Assembly (NCBI GenBank): GCA_958510825.1
Contig: OY294050.1
Span: 45,211,249-45,275,248 of the forward strand
From: Brachypterus glaber
Lineage: Eukaryota > Arthropoda > Insecta > Coleoptera > Kateretidae
Length of the DNA: 64,000 bases
Direction: 5' to 3'
Under the pieces are notes generated by a model. That model made no database searches. It saw only the letters and a list, made by a program, of their open reading frames with translations, and was not told the DNA's origin. Shown here piece after piece: positions 11,277 through 21,206 of this stretch (positions are counted from its first letter, which is position 1; every line of letters starts with the position of its first letter). Both the position numbers and the translations under genes were made by a program.

Positions 11277-11786
11277 CACGGTTACCAGTTATTTACTTTT
11301 AGTTCGACTGGAAAACACTAAGTTTTCGTCTATAATTTTAATGCAAATATCGAAATAAAATCAAAAATAAAATCAGGCGAAACGTTTTTTAATCGCAAAA
11401 AAGGGTCACGTGACCTCCATAACTTTTCAACTAATAGGTTAATTTGAACTAACGTTACATTCTCTTACTTATTAATTAAAAACAAAATACGGTTTAATGT
11501 AAAGATATAAAAAATAATAATTAAAAACCTAATATTAATTTCGAGAACTTAAAAAGTAAAATATATTAAAAAATATTTATTTTTATTTTTTTTTGTATTT
11601 TTAGGTTAAACCGTCTTTTTACTAAAAAGTTACGGAGGTCACGTGACCCTTTTTTGCGATTAAAAAACGCTTAGCCGGATAAATTACATTATTTTTGCTT
11701 TTAAATTACATAATAATTAAAGAAATTGTACAAGAAAACTGGATGTTTTCCGAAGTCCAACTAAAAGTGAGTAACGGCGAACCGTG
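11277..11786. mobile_element. 510-bp foldback element with CACGTG in each arm
   Basis: Long inverted arms (about 11277-11450 and 11610-11786): cacggttaccagtta at the left pairs imperfectly with gtaacggcgaaccgtg at the right, and gggtcacgtgacctcc pairs with ggaggtcacgtgaccc nearer the centre. No ORF. Confidence 0.75.
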
Positions 11787-12082
11787 ATAGTATAATGAAT
11801 ACATATGACTTTGGTTCAGTGAATTTTCGTTACGCTTCTCTTCCTTTGATTTCAATTAGAAGTAACGCTTTCTTGACTTAATTAGTTAATTTTCAAGTTA
11901 TATAACTTCCATATTAAAATTCATTCATAAATTATGACAAAAATATTTGTATTTAAAAAAAAAAACGAGAACCATAACACATAATTATATTTTGTCACTA
12001 CTAGCTTTAGAACATATCATTATTTATCATGTTTTCAGACTGTGAAATCAATTTTCTTCACCTAGTAGGAGTATAATAATTT
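11787..12082. other. Unassigned intergenic DNA
   Basis: No coding potential or repeat boundary recognised. Confidence 0.4.
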
Positions 12083-12350
12083 TTATCCAATACATACAGA
12101 TGAGACAATTACCAGCTTTATTTTAAATAGATAAACTCAATAATAACCCCCGCGTGGCTTTTACTTTATTGAGTGGATAATTATTTATTTTACCCACTCA
12201 ACTGTCACTTGACAAATTATTTTCTTGTAAATGTCATTAAAATTTTTAATAAAAATATGAATTCCTAAGCTATTTATTGGATAAAACCTTGTATGGCACT
12301 CATGGGTAAACCGATATTGCCCTCTCGATATCTTACTTTACCCACTAGTA
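12083..12350 (-). repeat. Dispersed repeat family K, inverted copy
   Basis: Opposite-strand match to 8224-8475 and 51404-51728 (atccaatacatacag, aacccccgcgtgg, cccactagta). It carries the fuller form of the family, including the ggataaaaccttgtatggca block seen at 51404-51728. Two adjacent 22-bp units containing cccagtaggagta follow at 12357-12395. Confidence 0.75.
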
Positions 12351-12410
12351 TTTCTCTCCCAGTAGGAGTAACTATTTCTCCCCCAGTAGGAGTAAATTTT
12401 ATTAACAATT

Positions 12411-13040
12411 GATTTTTGCCACTTTAGATGTTTCAGTTCTTTGTGCAATTTTTACTAATTAAACCCAAGAAAATTGCTTTAAATACCTTTTTATTTATTA
12501 AATATAATTAATTATAATTATTACAAATTAACACAATCAATAATTAGCTAAATTATATAAAAAAAAACTAAATTTTTAAACGTCAGTTCAAAGTATTTAT
12601 TTGAGCAAATGTCATTACTTGATTTTTATGAAAATTTCAAGAAATATCATTTCTGTTAATAATTTATTTTATTATTTGAATAAAAATAGTTAAATAGTGC
12701 TAGTAGTAAAAAAACTAATATATAAACTACGGTAGAGAAGACTATGCTCGGGATTTAATAAGCTCGGCTATAAAATAGTATATTATTTACCAAGTGAGAG
12801 AAGTTTAACATTTTTGACCTGCGTATAGTATTTTTTTTCACTACCAGTACAATTAATTAGCTATTTATTTATTTATTTTACTAAAATTTAATGAAAAAGC
12901 TTATAAATTTAAAATATCACGCTGGCCGTTCGCGGCCATTAAAAAAACAAATGAATAACTTGACATTTCTGGCAGAAATTTTCTGTTGATCTGCTAAAAT
13001 TATTAAGTTAGAAAGTGTTTCCGTGTATAGTATAATAAAA
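12411..13040. other. AT-rich intergenic DNA before the 13.05-kb ORF
   Basis: At 12720-12790 a cggtagagaagactatgctc block with ctcggctataaaatag resembles 23505-23580 in inverted order. Otherwise nothing recognised. Confidence 0.45.
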
Positions 13041-13049
13041 TATATAAAA

Positions 13050-13178
13050 ATGGAAAGTGAAATGCAAAATGATGATTCTGGTACTCCCCCAGAAATAAGG
13101 GGACAGGCGAAAACTGTGAGGGAGAATCTATTGCCTCAAAAATCAATATATGGGGGTTGTACCTCTAGTAATCTATGA
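13050..13178 (+). CDS. Short ORF, 42 residues, possibly TE-derived
   Basis: ATG at 13050 opens 42 codons to TGA at 13176-13178. The segment GQAKTVRENLLPQKSIYG resembles the N-terminus of tyrosine-recombinase-like (Crypton/KIAA1958-type) TE proteins, where an LLPxKSxxxY motif precedes the SAM-like domain; this is recalled from the family and was not searched. A tataaaa box (13043-13049) lies directly before the ATG and an aataaataaa signal lies near 13313. The similarity stops after residue 34, so the frame is truncated. It may instead be chance. Confidence 0.4.
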   Translation: MESEMQNDDSGTPPEIRGQAKTVRENLLPQKSIYGGCTSSNL

Positions 13179-13964
13179 TCCTTATGGTAATATATGGGTT
13201 GTATAATCTATGATTGAATATGATGGACCAATGATTTTCACTTTTCGAAGTGTTTTTTGTAAAACATGTTTGATAGGTACTAATTTAGTTAATATTTTTT
13301 AATTTATCATGCAATAAATAAATTTGGTGCCTAAAGACGCTAGTAAGTAGCATTGTGATTTAATAATTAAGTGAAACGTCATATGCCAAAACAGCTGAAT
13401 AAAAATTCATTATTAACCATGGTGCAATTTCATTATTTTTAGAACCCCTGACGTCATAGGTAGAGAAATAATATTTCTACCAATGAAAAGAACAGTAATA
13501 AAGATGTGCTTTTAGGCTGGTAGTAAAAAAAATGTATTCTCTACCTTGGTATATAATTACTATTAATAGAACGAGAATTAAAAAAAAATACTAAATAATA
13601 ATTAATTTAAAAAAAATTTCTTGTTCTGGTTATATAAATGTATGTTACATTTTTTTCTTGTTTTATTAGAACAGAAAAATAAAAAAGATTTACTTTATTC
13701 TTTAATTATTTTCTGTTCTAATAAAAGAAGAAAAAAATATAACATGAATTTAAAAAGTCAAAAATTATTCTGACATTTATAGCGTGACATTAGATTTAAG
13801 TGTGAACTTGAGCGATATAATAAAAAAAGCAATACAATTTTTAAGAAATTTTGTAGTCGAAAAAAAAGCATAGTCTCGAACATGTTATTTATTTACAGGG
13901 GGCAGGCAAAAATTAGAATAAAAAAAAAAGTAAATGACCTTTAAACTACATTTCACTAAGGAAA
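13179..13964. other. Intergenic DNA with TE fragments
   Basis: Includes the possible 3' end of the 13.05-kb ORF (about 13310) and, at 13880-13925, a fragment (atttacagggggcaggcaaa) related to blocks at 14610-14640, 51363-51395 and 56660-56700. No gene. Confidence 0.45.
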
Positions 13965-14229
13965 CGTTCAAGTTTATGTTTGTTTAACCTCGTACTATTC
14001 TACTTAATCAAGCATCCCCTAAGTCCAGGACTTGTGTGGGCTAGTAGTAGAGGGAACCACCGGCTTATACTGACTTTCGAACCAGTTTCTAGGGAGTGTC
14101 CGTTTCACTTAGCGCCTTCGCCAATTTCAATTATTAATTAACTGAAAAAAGCAAGTCGGCGCCAGTGAGAATCGAACTCACGATAGTAGACTTGCTATAC
14201 ATACGCGCTAGCCACTACGCTATGCCTCC
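13965..14229 (-). mobile_element. tRNA-derived SINE
   Basis: Read on the minus strand: a tRNA-like head (14229 to 14158), then an unrelated body through gaaactggttcgaaag and ctactactagcccacaca, ending near 13970. The 3' part of the body (cccacacaagtcctggactt onward) recurs without the head at 36283-36362, as expected for 5'-truncated or partial copies of a SINE family. Confidence 0.6.
14158..14229 (-). tRNA. tRNA-like SINE head (not a functional tRNA)
   Basis: 72 nt with A-box-like tagcgtagtggctagcgcg and B-box-like gagttcgattctc. The T arm is perfect (gtgag/ctcac around ttcgatt) and the D stem pairs gcgt/gcgc. The acceptor ends ggaggca and tggcgcc pair at only 5 of 7 positions and the anticodon stem is weak, so this is a degenerate, tRNA-derived Pol III promoter. 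Confidence 0.55.
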
Positions 14230-14237
14230 CAATAAAG

Positions 14238-14373
14238 TATTACGTAACGCTCCTAGGGGGGGGGTCATTTTGGAGTGTTACGCCTATGTTAATGGTATAG
14301 GAAAATGGCGTTACAGGGGGGGTCCAAAATGATCAAAAATTGCGTTACGTAATACTTAAACGTTTTCTAACCG
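14238..14373 (-). mobile_element. gttacgtaac MITE (family J), full copy
   Basis: Both ends carry attacgtaacgc in inverted orientation, with G- and C-runs flanking a central ttggagtgttacgcctatg/ aatggtatagg core. Same structure as 40142-40290 and 41347-41497. Confidence 0.8.
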
Positions 14374-14832
14374 GACTGTCGCGTCAACGCATAGAGATTC
14401 TCTTGAAAAAACAATTGTAAAAAAATTGAACAATTTTTCTTATTGATTTATACTTTCCCTTAGGAAAGTGTTGCGTTGGTAAAAAAAAAAATACTTTTTT
14501 TTCATGTTCTGAATAAATTACCATGTAAAAGAAGCGTCGACATGACAGTCCGGTTAGTGAAATATAGTTAAATAGTCTAATTTAAAAATTAGTATTCTAA
14601 AATTCTAATTTTTGCTTGGCCCCGGTAAATGAATAATTCGATCCGACCAGTGATAATGACAAACGCACATGGAATTATTTTTTATCAGCATTCCCAAGGG
14701 CAAGTACTTATATACAATAATTGTATTATCAGTTTATTATTTTTTAAGTGAATTAATTCATTTAACCAAACGAATAATAAATTGGAATAATCATAATTTA
14801 TTAGTCTATAAAAATACCACGATACGTTTTTT
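14374..14832. repeat. Dispersed repeat fragment
   Basis: 14500-14655 matches 56580-56720 in the same orientation: gcgtcgacatgacagtccgg, then taattctaatttttgctt, then cccggtaaatga and cgatccgacca. The remainder is unassigned. Confidence 0.6.
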
Positions 14833-15508
14833 TTACATCGGGACTTAGTGCTACTAAGAGTGCCGATGTATTGAAATCTTCGCCGAAAAGTCGAAATCTT
14901 TAACCACGTTTTTTTCACATTTCTCGGCGTTTTAGACCATTCTGAGTCGAAATCAGTAAAAAAAAATTGCGTCCGTCTGGCTGTGTCTGTCTATGTGTAA
15001 ACTCTCTAACTCCATTTCTACATGAGATATCCACTTGCGGTTTTTTGCATATTGTTTCTTATCGTATTCCGAAGAGCTGATTAGATTTTGGTGGTAAGGG
15101 GGTAAAAATAGGGTAAAACTCCTATTTTTAGCGTTTTTTGTTTATAATTAAGGCAATTATTGTATTTGGTTAATTTAGCACTTATATAAAAGATAATTTT
15201 AAATTGGTCAAAAAATGTTATAAACAACGTTTTCCTAAAACGCATTGTTTTCGAGATATTGGCGTTTAAAGCAGTAAAAGGTTTTTTTAGCATATCTCAC
15301 ATATTTATAACCCGATTTCAAAAAATTATATTTTAAATAAAAGCCCTATAAAAAATGTTATATACATTTTTTTGCTAGAATATAATGTTTTAAAGATACA
15401 GAATTTAAAATCAAACAAAACACCTAGTTTGAAATTTGCAAACTAGGTGGCTCTAGTGTACAATAGTGCCGATGTTTTGACAGGGTGCTTGCAACGTTTC
15501 ATCTAGTT
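14833..15508 (+). repeat. 676-bp repeat T, arm 1
   Basis: Runs from a catcgg..cttagtgct..aagagtgccgatg stem to gacagggtgcttgcaacg. Inverted copy at 17487-18128 and another at 39052-39725. It includes the gtccgtctggctgtgtctgt tract common to noncoding insect repeats. Open frames in it are shadows. Confidence 0.85.
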
Positions 15509-15777
15509 TGTATCTATACATACAGGGTGTTTCCTAAGTACGGTCTGTAGCATAAGGGTGTAATAAGAAAAAAACATATAAACACTTATTCTAAAACGAC
15601 TCGTAAGGGAGCTACGCCTCTTTAGAAGGGTTTTCAAACATTTTTATTTAATAACCCAGGGCCCATTTGTGTTTTGTGATCTATCCCTAATAAGGCCTAT
15701 CAGCCAATAGTATTTGCATGTGGTTAGTTTAACCAGGGGCGTCCGATATGGTGGTCCTATGATAAGACTCATTTTTC
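15509..15777. repeat. Degenerate copy of the foldback family at 24-25 kb
   Basis: acagggtgtttcctaagtac followed by gtaagggagctacgcctctt and tatttaataacccagg has the same order as 23978-24150, but is diverged. Confidence 0.55.
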
Positions 15778-16005
15778 ATGAAGCTGAAGTTTGCAACGTT
15801 TTTTTGCAACGAAAATTCAAATAGTATATTTAAGTACTAGTTTCATAACATAGGTTTTTAGCGCACGAGTACAAGTTTAGAAAACAAGCCCTTTGCGGCG
15901 AGTTGCCTAAAGTACTAGTGCGCGAAAAACGTGTCATGGAATAAGTGCTTTAATATACTATTTGAATTTTCGATGCAAAAGAAACGTTGCAAACTTCAGC
16001 TTCAT
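15778..16005. mobile_element. 228-bp palindromic foldback, copy 1
   Basis: Outer ends atgaagctgaagtttgcaac and its reverse complement. The centre is a near-palindrome, ttagcgcacgagtacaagtt / aagtactagtgcgcgaaaaa, around gccctttgcggcg. Same structure at 19395-19621 and 20297-20525. Confidence 0.85.
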
Positions 16006-16582
16006 ATAGGATTGAATCATAGCCAACATTAGTTTTTATTAAAAAGTCCAAAATGATCAAAATTTGCGTTACGTTATACTTGAACGTTCCCCAAAATTAA
16101 AAAAAACACATATTTAATTTAATACGGGTATAGTAAATTTTTAAAGCAATAGCGACCTAAAAAAAGTCAAAACCAATTTTTTCCAGAATTTTTAGAAGAA
16201 CAATTGGAATTATTCAAATTTTTATATAATAATATTCTTTACAAGAAAACAAACGTATTTTGTTGCTAAATAATTTATCATTATTATTTATTTTATTATT
16301 TATTTATTTTTTTATGTTCTATGTGATGCAACATAAAAGATTCTCAACGAGTATTTTTTAGATACGCCTGTTTTGACCTAAGCCCACAATGTAGGATCAG
16401 TTGGAATTTAAAGGAACGAAGATAAGGTTTTAAATCAAATTCAATAAGAATATTCATATACAAGTTTTAAAAGAATTATTAATATTTTTTTTACTCATTT
16501 GGTATGTTTTATTAAAAAATTCTTGATAAAATTTTGAAAGAATTAATAAGAATATTCATATTTACTAGTTTTTTAGATTTTC
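16006..16582. other. Unassigned AT-rich DNA
   Basis: Half copy of the gttacgtaac MITE end at 16049-16092. Otherwise AT-rich without recognised genes. Confidence 0.45.
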
Positions 16583-16962
16583 TCTATTTTGCGACTCTTA
16601 TAAGCTCATAATCACACGCATTTTGCGTGTTCTTATAGGCCCATAAGAGGTCTCTACTTTTTTTTCTTTTGGGTTGGCAACAGACAAAAGCCTATCGCTT
16701 GACGTTTTCCGTGCAAATGTCAATGTCGCTCTAAAGTTTAATTTTCTACAAAATTTTGTGTTTAGGTTATGTTTTACCGTGTTAAAGTTGTGGTTTAGTT
16801 ACTTGCAGTAAAAAAGAGAAAAAATTACTATAAAATATATTAAAATAATATTCGTTCTTAGAATTTAAACATGGCGAAAACTGAATGCCAACCCTAAACA
16901 AAAATCCCTAAATCAGTCATCAATTTAAATGTAAGATATTTAAAATTTTAGAGCAAAATAGA
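16583..16962 (+). mobile_element. MITE family W, copy
   Basis: Ends tctattttgc and gagcaaaataga. See 7671-8008 for shared landmarks. Followed directly by a palindrome core (16975-17105), the same order as at 33821-33915. Confidence 0.85.
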
Positions 16963-16974
16963 AAAAATTGTATA

Positions 16975-17105
16975 AAGCACTCGTTTCATAACACGTTTTT
17001 AGCGCACGGGTACAAGTTTAGAAAACAAGTCGCCGCGGCGAGTTTTCTAAAGTACTAGTGCGCGAAAAACGTGTCATGGAATAAGTGCTTTAATATACTA
17101 TTTAT
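16975..17105. repeat. Palindrome core copy next to MITE W
   Basis: cgtttcataacacgttttta ... gcgcgaaaaacgtgtcatgg, with central gccgcggcgag. It lacks the gaagctgaag outer ends of the 228-bp form. Confidence 0.8.
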
Positions 17106-17257
17106 ATTTTTCTGTAATATGAAACATAAAAAACACGTAAAGGACACCCTTGGATTTGACGAAAATCCACCCCCACAAAGATTTACTCTCCAAGCACCAA
17201 AAAAAGTAGTAGTAAATCATAAAGTATCTCAAGAAAAATCGATTTGAAGGGATCCAG

Positions 17258-17460
17258 TCAGTTATGTTTAATAAAATGTGAGAAAGTTTAGAGATAAAAT
17301 TCAATTCAAGTACCCATAGTTAACCCTTTGTTTAAGGGGATGTTTAGCTTCTAGAACAACAAATCTTGCTTTTTGCACCAGAAAAAATTTTGAGCACTTA
17401 TACGTTACATTTTATCAATTCCAATCGAAGTTACAGGTGTTTGAAAAACAGGCCAACTTT
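17258..17460 (+). repeat. Dispersed repeat X, copy 1
   Basis: About 200 bp matching 59258-59460 in the same orientation: aataaaatgtgagaaagttt, gttaaccctttgtttaaggg, atcaattccaatcgaagtta. No ORF is kept between copies. Confidence 0.8.
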
Positions 17461-17486
17461 GCTGCCACACTTTTATTTTGATAACT

Positions 17487-18128
17487 AACTAGATGAAAGG
17501 TTGCAAGCACCCTGTCAAAACATCGGCACTATTGTACACTAGAGCCATCTAGTTTGCAAATTTCAAACTAGGTGTTTTGTTTGATTTTAAATTCTGTATC
17601 TTTAAAACATTATATTCTAGCAAAAAACTGTATATAACATTTTTTATAGGGCTTAAATAGAGCTTTTATTTAAAATATAATGTTTTGAAATCGGGTTATA
17701 AATATGTGAGATATGCTAAAAAACCTTTTACTGCTTTAAACACCAATATCTGGAAAACATTGCGTTTAGGAAAACGTTGTTAATAAAACTTTTGACCAGT
17801 TTAAAATTATCTTTTATATAAGTGCTAAATTAACCAAATACAATAATAATTGCCTTAATTATAAACAAAAAACGCTAAAAATATTTTTACCCCCTTACCC
17901 CCAAAATCTAATCAGCTCTTCCAAATACGATAAGAAACAATATGCAAAAAACCGCAAGTCGATATCTCATGTAGAAATGGAGTTAGAGAGTTTACACCCA
18001 GACAGACAGACGGACGCAAAAATTTTTTTTACTGATTTCGACTCAGAATGGTCTAAAACGTCGAGAAATGTGAAAAAATCGGCGAAGATTTCAATACATC
18101 GGCACTCTTAGCACTAAGTGCCGATGTA
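17487..18128 (-). repeat. Repeat T, arm 2 (inverted to arm 1)
   Basis: Opposite-strand match to 14833-15508 along nearly its full length. The two arms face each other across about 2 kb of other repeats. Confidence 0.85.
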
Positions 18129-18555
18129 ATAATAAAAAACGAGTGCGAATCACTGTATATTGGACTAAATTCCTACGGGTGTTACAAGTCTTTGGGACAA
18201 AACTGGTCCTGGACAAACTCATTTCGTCGAAATGTCTTAAATTGAAATTACTCGAAATCGAAATGACAAATTAACATTTTAATCTGGGTAATATTTAAGT
18301 ATCTTTTGGTACCTACGTAAAGTAAGTACCAAAGGATTAAAGCCATACCCTAATAGAAATTTAAAGTTTTTTTTAACGCGTTTTTAATGTATAAATGTCC
18401 CGATTTCTGACGTTAGACTCTGACGTTAGGCATCTAACATTCAAATTAAATTCATCTAAGGACACGTTCAAGTATTACGTAACGCAAATTTTGATCATTT
18501 AAAAAAAATAATAAAAACAAAAATATTAATAATATTGATATTGTTTACGGAAATA
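18129..18555. other. Intergenic DNA with a MITE end
   Basis: A gttacgtaac-family end lies at 18464-18503 (acgttcaagtattacgtaac). The rest is unassigned. A 13-bp inverted pair (ttggtacctac/gtaagtaccaa) is at 18306-18330. Confidence 0.5.
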
Positions 18556-18820
18556 AACACTTTCGCTGCGGTTATTCAGGATGTTGGTCACCCACCAACC
18601 TAAATGTTTTTTTTTAGAAAATATTGTAGCCATTTTACTGTCGCAATACTACAGCGAATCGGAAACGGCACACGCCCCCGCACGCGCATTTACCTCCCTA
18701 CAATGCTGCTTTGAAACTGATGCATAAAATTAACAAAGTCGACTGGCTCCTATGAGAGTCGTGCGCGCTGGGCCAAGGACGGGGCCGTCTCTCAAGAGAG
18801 TCATGCGCAGCGAAAGTGTT
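18556..18820. mobile_element. 265-bp GC-richer MITE with 15-bp TIRs
   Basis: Starts aacactttcgctgcg and ends with its exact reverse complement cgcagcgaaagtgtt. The interior is notably richer in G and C (cacgcccccgcacgcgc, gcgcgctgggcc) than its surroundings. No ORF. Confidence 0.85.
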
Positions 18821-18850
18821 AAAAAATAATTGTATATTTCTATATCAGCA

Positions 18851-19262
18851 GTAATCGGAATAAACTCAGTTATGACCGATCAACATTGAAAATAAACACA
18901 GAAACATAGGTTTACGGAATAATTTTGCCGAATTATGAGGGAAATTTTTATAAAGGTCACTAAATCGAAAGATTTGACGACTAATTTGTTACACACAACA
19001 ATATTGACTATACATATTAACTATAAATATGTATATATATCGGTTTTTTTCGAAGAAAAAACCGATATTCGATTTTTATCTTTTAAAAATACGAAAGTTT
19101 TTAATTTTTATTTGTCGATAACTTTTTTTTGCACCTAACTCGTTTAAATGGAATCTTTAAAAGAAATCAAGATAAAAATAAATAAAAATGTAAATATTTA
19201 AAACCTCGCGTCAACGCTAGAATCGACGCGGCGTCTATGCGAGCACTGGAAATTCGCCGATG
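18851..19262 (-). repeat. Inverted partial copy of the 610-bp array unit
   Basis: On the minus strand it reads cggcgaatttccagtgctcg ... ttttcaatgttgatcggtc, matching the first two-thirds of the unit at 21207 and 45905. It carries the longer internal form (tatcgacaaataaaaattaa block), like the first array unit and 45905-46535. Confidence 0.85.
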
Positions 19263-19394
19263 ACTGTATATCAGTTTTTACAACATGAAATCATATTTAA
19301 AACTACATCTGTATCTTATAAAGAAAAGAAAGCAGAATTTTTTTTATGTGCACTGGTGCTTAGGATCATTTTGGTTTTTCCAGATTTATTTTTT

Positions 19395-19621
19395 ATGAAG
19401 CTGAAGTTTGCAACGTTTTTTTTGCATCGAAAATTTAAATAGTATATTAAAGCACTTATTGCATAACACGTTTTTAACGCACTAGTACTTTGGAAAACTC
19501 GCCGCAAGCGGCTTGTTTTCTAAACTTGTACTCGTGCGTTAAAAACGTATGTTATCAAACTAGTACTTTTATATACAATTTGAATTTTAGTTCAAAAAAA
19601 CGTTGGAAACTTCAGCTTCAT
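19395..19621. mobile_element. 228-bp palindromic foldback, copy 2
   Basis: Outer ends atgaagctgaagtttgcaac / gttggaaacttcagcttcat around the gcgcactagtactttggaaa palindrome core. Confidence 0.85.
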
Positions 19622-20296
19622 TCTTTTTTGGCTACTTTTGCCTTCCCATTTTGAAAATTTTCAAAATTTCTGAAAGCCTTGTATTCGTGCAAAAAATTTC
19701 AACGTTTTTTTTGTGTATTTTTGCGTTTTATGACGTTTTATGTCAATATAAATCAATTTCAAGCAAAAAAAAAAAAATTGTCGATCGACCGATATGCCTG
19801 GGAAATCTTGTAAGCACGATAACTTAAGAAGGCTTTAAGCTAGAGACTTGAAATTTGGCATACAGGTATCTTACCAACAGTTCTCACTCGCTATTGTTTT
19901 TGGTAAACATTGGGGTGCGGCAAGGGGGGCAAATGGGGAAAAATACATTTTTTTATTTATATTTTAGTACCGTTTAATAGAGAATATAATATCGAACTAT
20001 TTCGAAAAAAAATAATAGGACCACTTTTAAATTGGTATTTTGGGCATGTTTAATTCCATAGTCTAATATTTAAAAAATAACGGCATATAATAGGAAAGTA
20101 AGCTGCAAAAATTACCAAATAGTTAAATTATTATTTTAGGTATATTTATTTGTTTTTGGGAGCAGAGCAGAGTCCAAACGAAGGTAATTTTTTGAGGAGG
20201 GTAAGGTTCAATTTTGCAACTTTTCGATAACCGAATTACCAATTTTTTCCCAAAAAAAAAACTCAACTTTCTGATTAAAGAATTACCCAACTTTTG
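19622..20296. repeat. Fragment of the aatttggcatacaggtatc repeat family
   Basis: 19630-19960 matches 43440-43745 (same strand) and 33130-33440 (opposite strand): ttgaaaattttcaaaatttc, gacgttttatgtc, gtcgatcgaccg, gcacgataacttaag, aatttggcatacaggtatc. 19961-20296 is unassigned. Confidence 0.7.
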
Positions 20297-20525
20297 ATGA
20301 AGCTGAAGTTTGCAACGTTTTTTTTTGCAACGAAAATTCAAATAGTATGTTTAAGTACTAGTTTCATAACATACGTTTTTAGCGCACGAGTCCAAGTTTA
20401 GAAAACAAACCGCTTGCGGCGAGTTTTCCAAAGTACTAGTGCGCTAAAAACGTGATATGGAATAAGTGCTTTAATATTAATATTTGAATTTTCGATGCAA
20501 AAAAACGTTGCAAACTTCAGCTTTA
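20297..20525. mobile_element. 228-bp palindromic foldback, copy 3
   Basis: Same outer ends and core as 15778-16005 and 19395-19621; the right end has one mismatch (cttcagctttat). Confidence 0.85.
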
Positions 20526-21206
20526 TAATGTTGACGATATTTTAAATTATGGTTTTTTTGGCAGGTTTTGGGGATTTTTTAAATAGATCATATTAAAATA
20601 TCGGGTTTTAGGACACTGTCAGTAATTCCTGGGCATTGACGTCAATGACCGAACTGTCAACATTGTCCATAATACAAAGATATTTTAAATAATTTTAGGA
20701 ACCTAAAATGTGGGTCAGTTTTAGTGAAAATTATTTAGAAAAAGTGCAGGTAGCCCCAGAGGGAAAGCAACACCCCTAATTGAAAATTAAAACATTGTTT
20801 TCTGTCAAAAAAAATCATTCTGTGTTATTTATTATTTTTATTTTTAACATTTTTTTTTTCTAGAAAATACCTATTGGTAGGTATCTCTTACCTACGAAAG
20901 TTATTCATACGATTATGAAAAAAATTAATCATGTCCTAGAGAAAACGTAATCCAACGCGACAGAGAAAAACTAAATACAACCACTAGCACTATTTTGCGT
21001 TCACGCACATTTCACGAAAGAAAAAAAATATAAAACAAAAAAAATACACTTCTTGAGAACTGCGGAAGACGAGCCGAAAAAATCGAGTCCAAAATTAACC
21101 GAGAAACAGAGTTTCTGAAACACGGCCAGCGCCAGCTGTTTCGTCGAGCGCTCTGTCCTCTGGTGGGGAGCGGTGTTGCCAGCTCGTGGGAAACCAATAT
21201 CGTCGA
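20526..21206. other. Unassigned DNA with a GC-richer island at 21050-21206
   Basis: The last 150 bp rises in GC and contains gcgctctgtcctctggtggg next to gcggtgttgccagctcg. This could be a promoter or insulator-like element, or TE sequence. I see no exon on either strand that matches a known family. Confidence 0.4.

Noticed and set aside
14158..14229. Functional tRNA gene
   Set aside because: Acceptor and anticodon stems are broken although the B box and T arm are intact; a SINE head explains it better.
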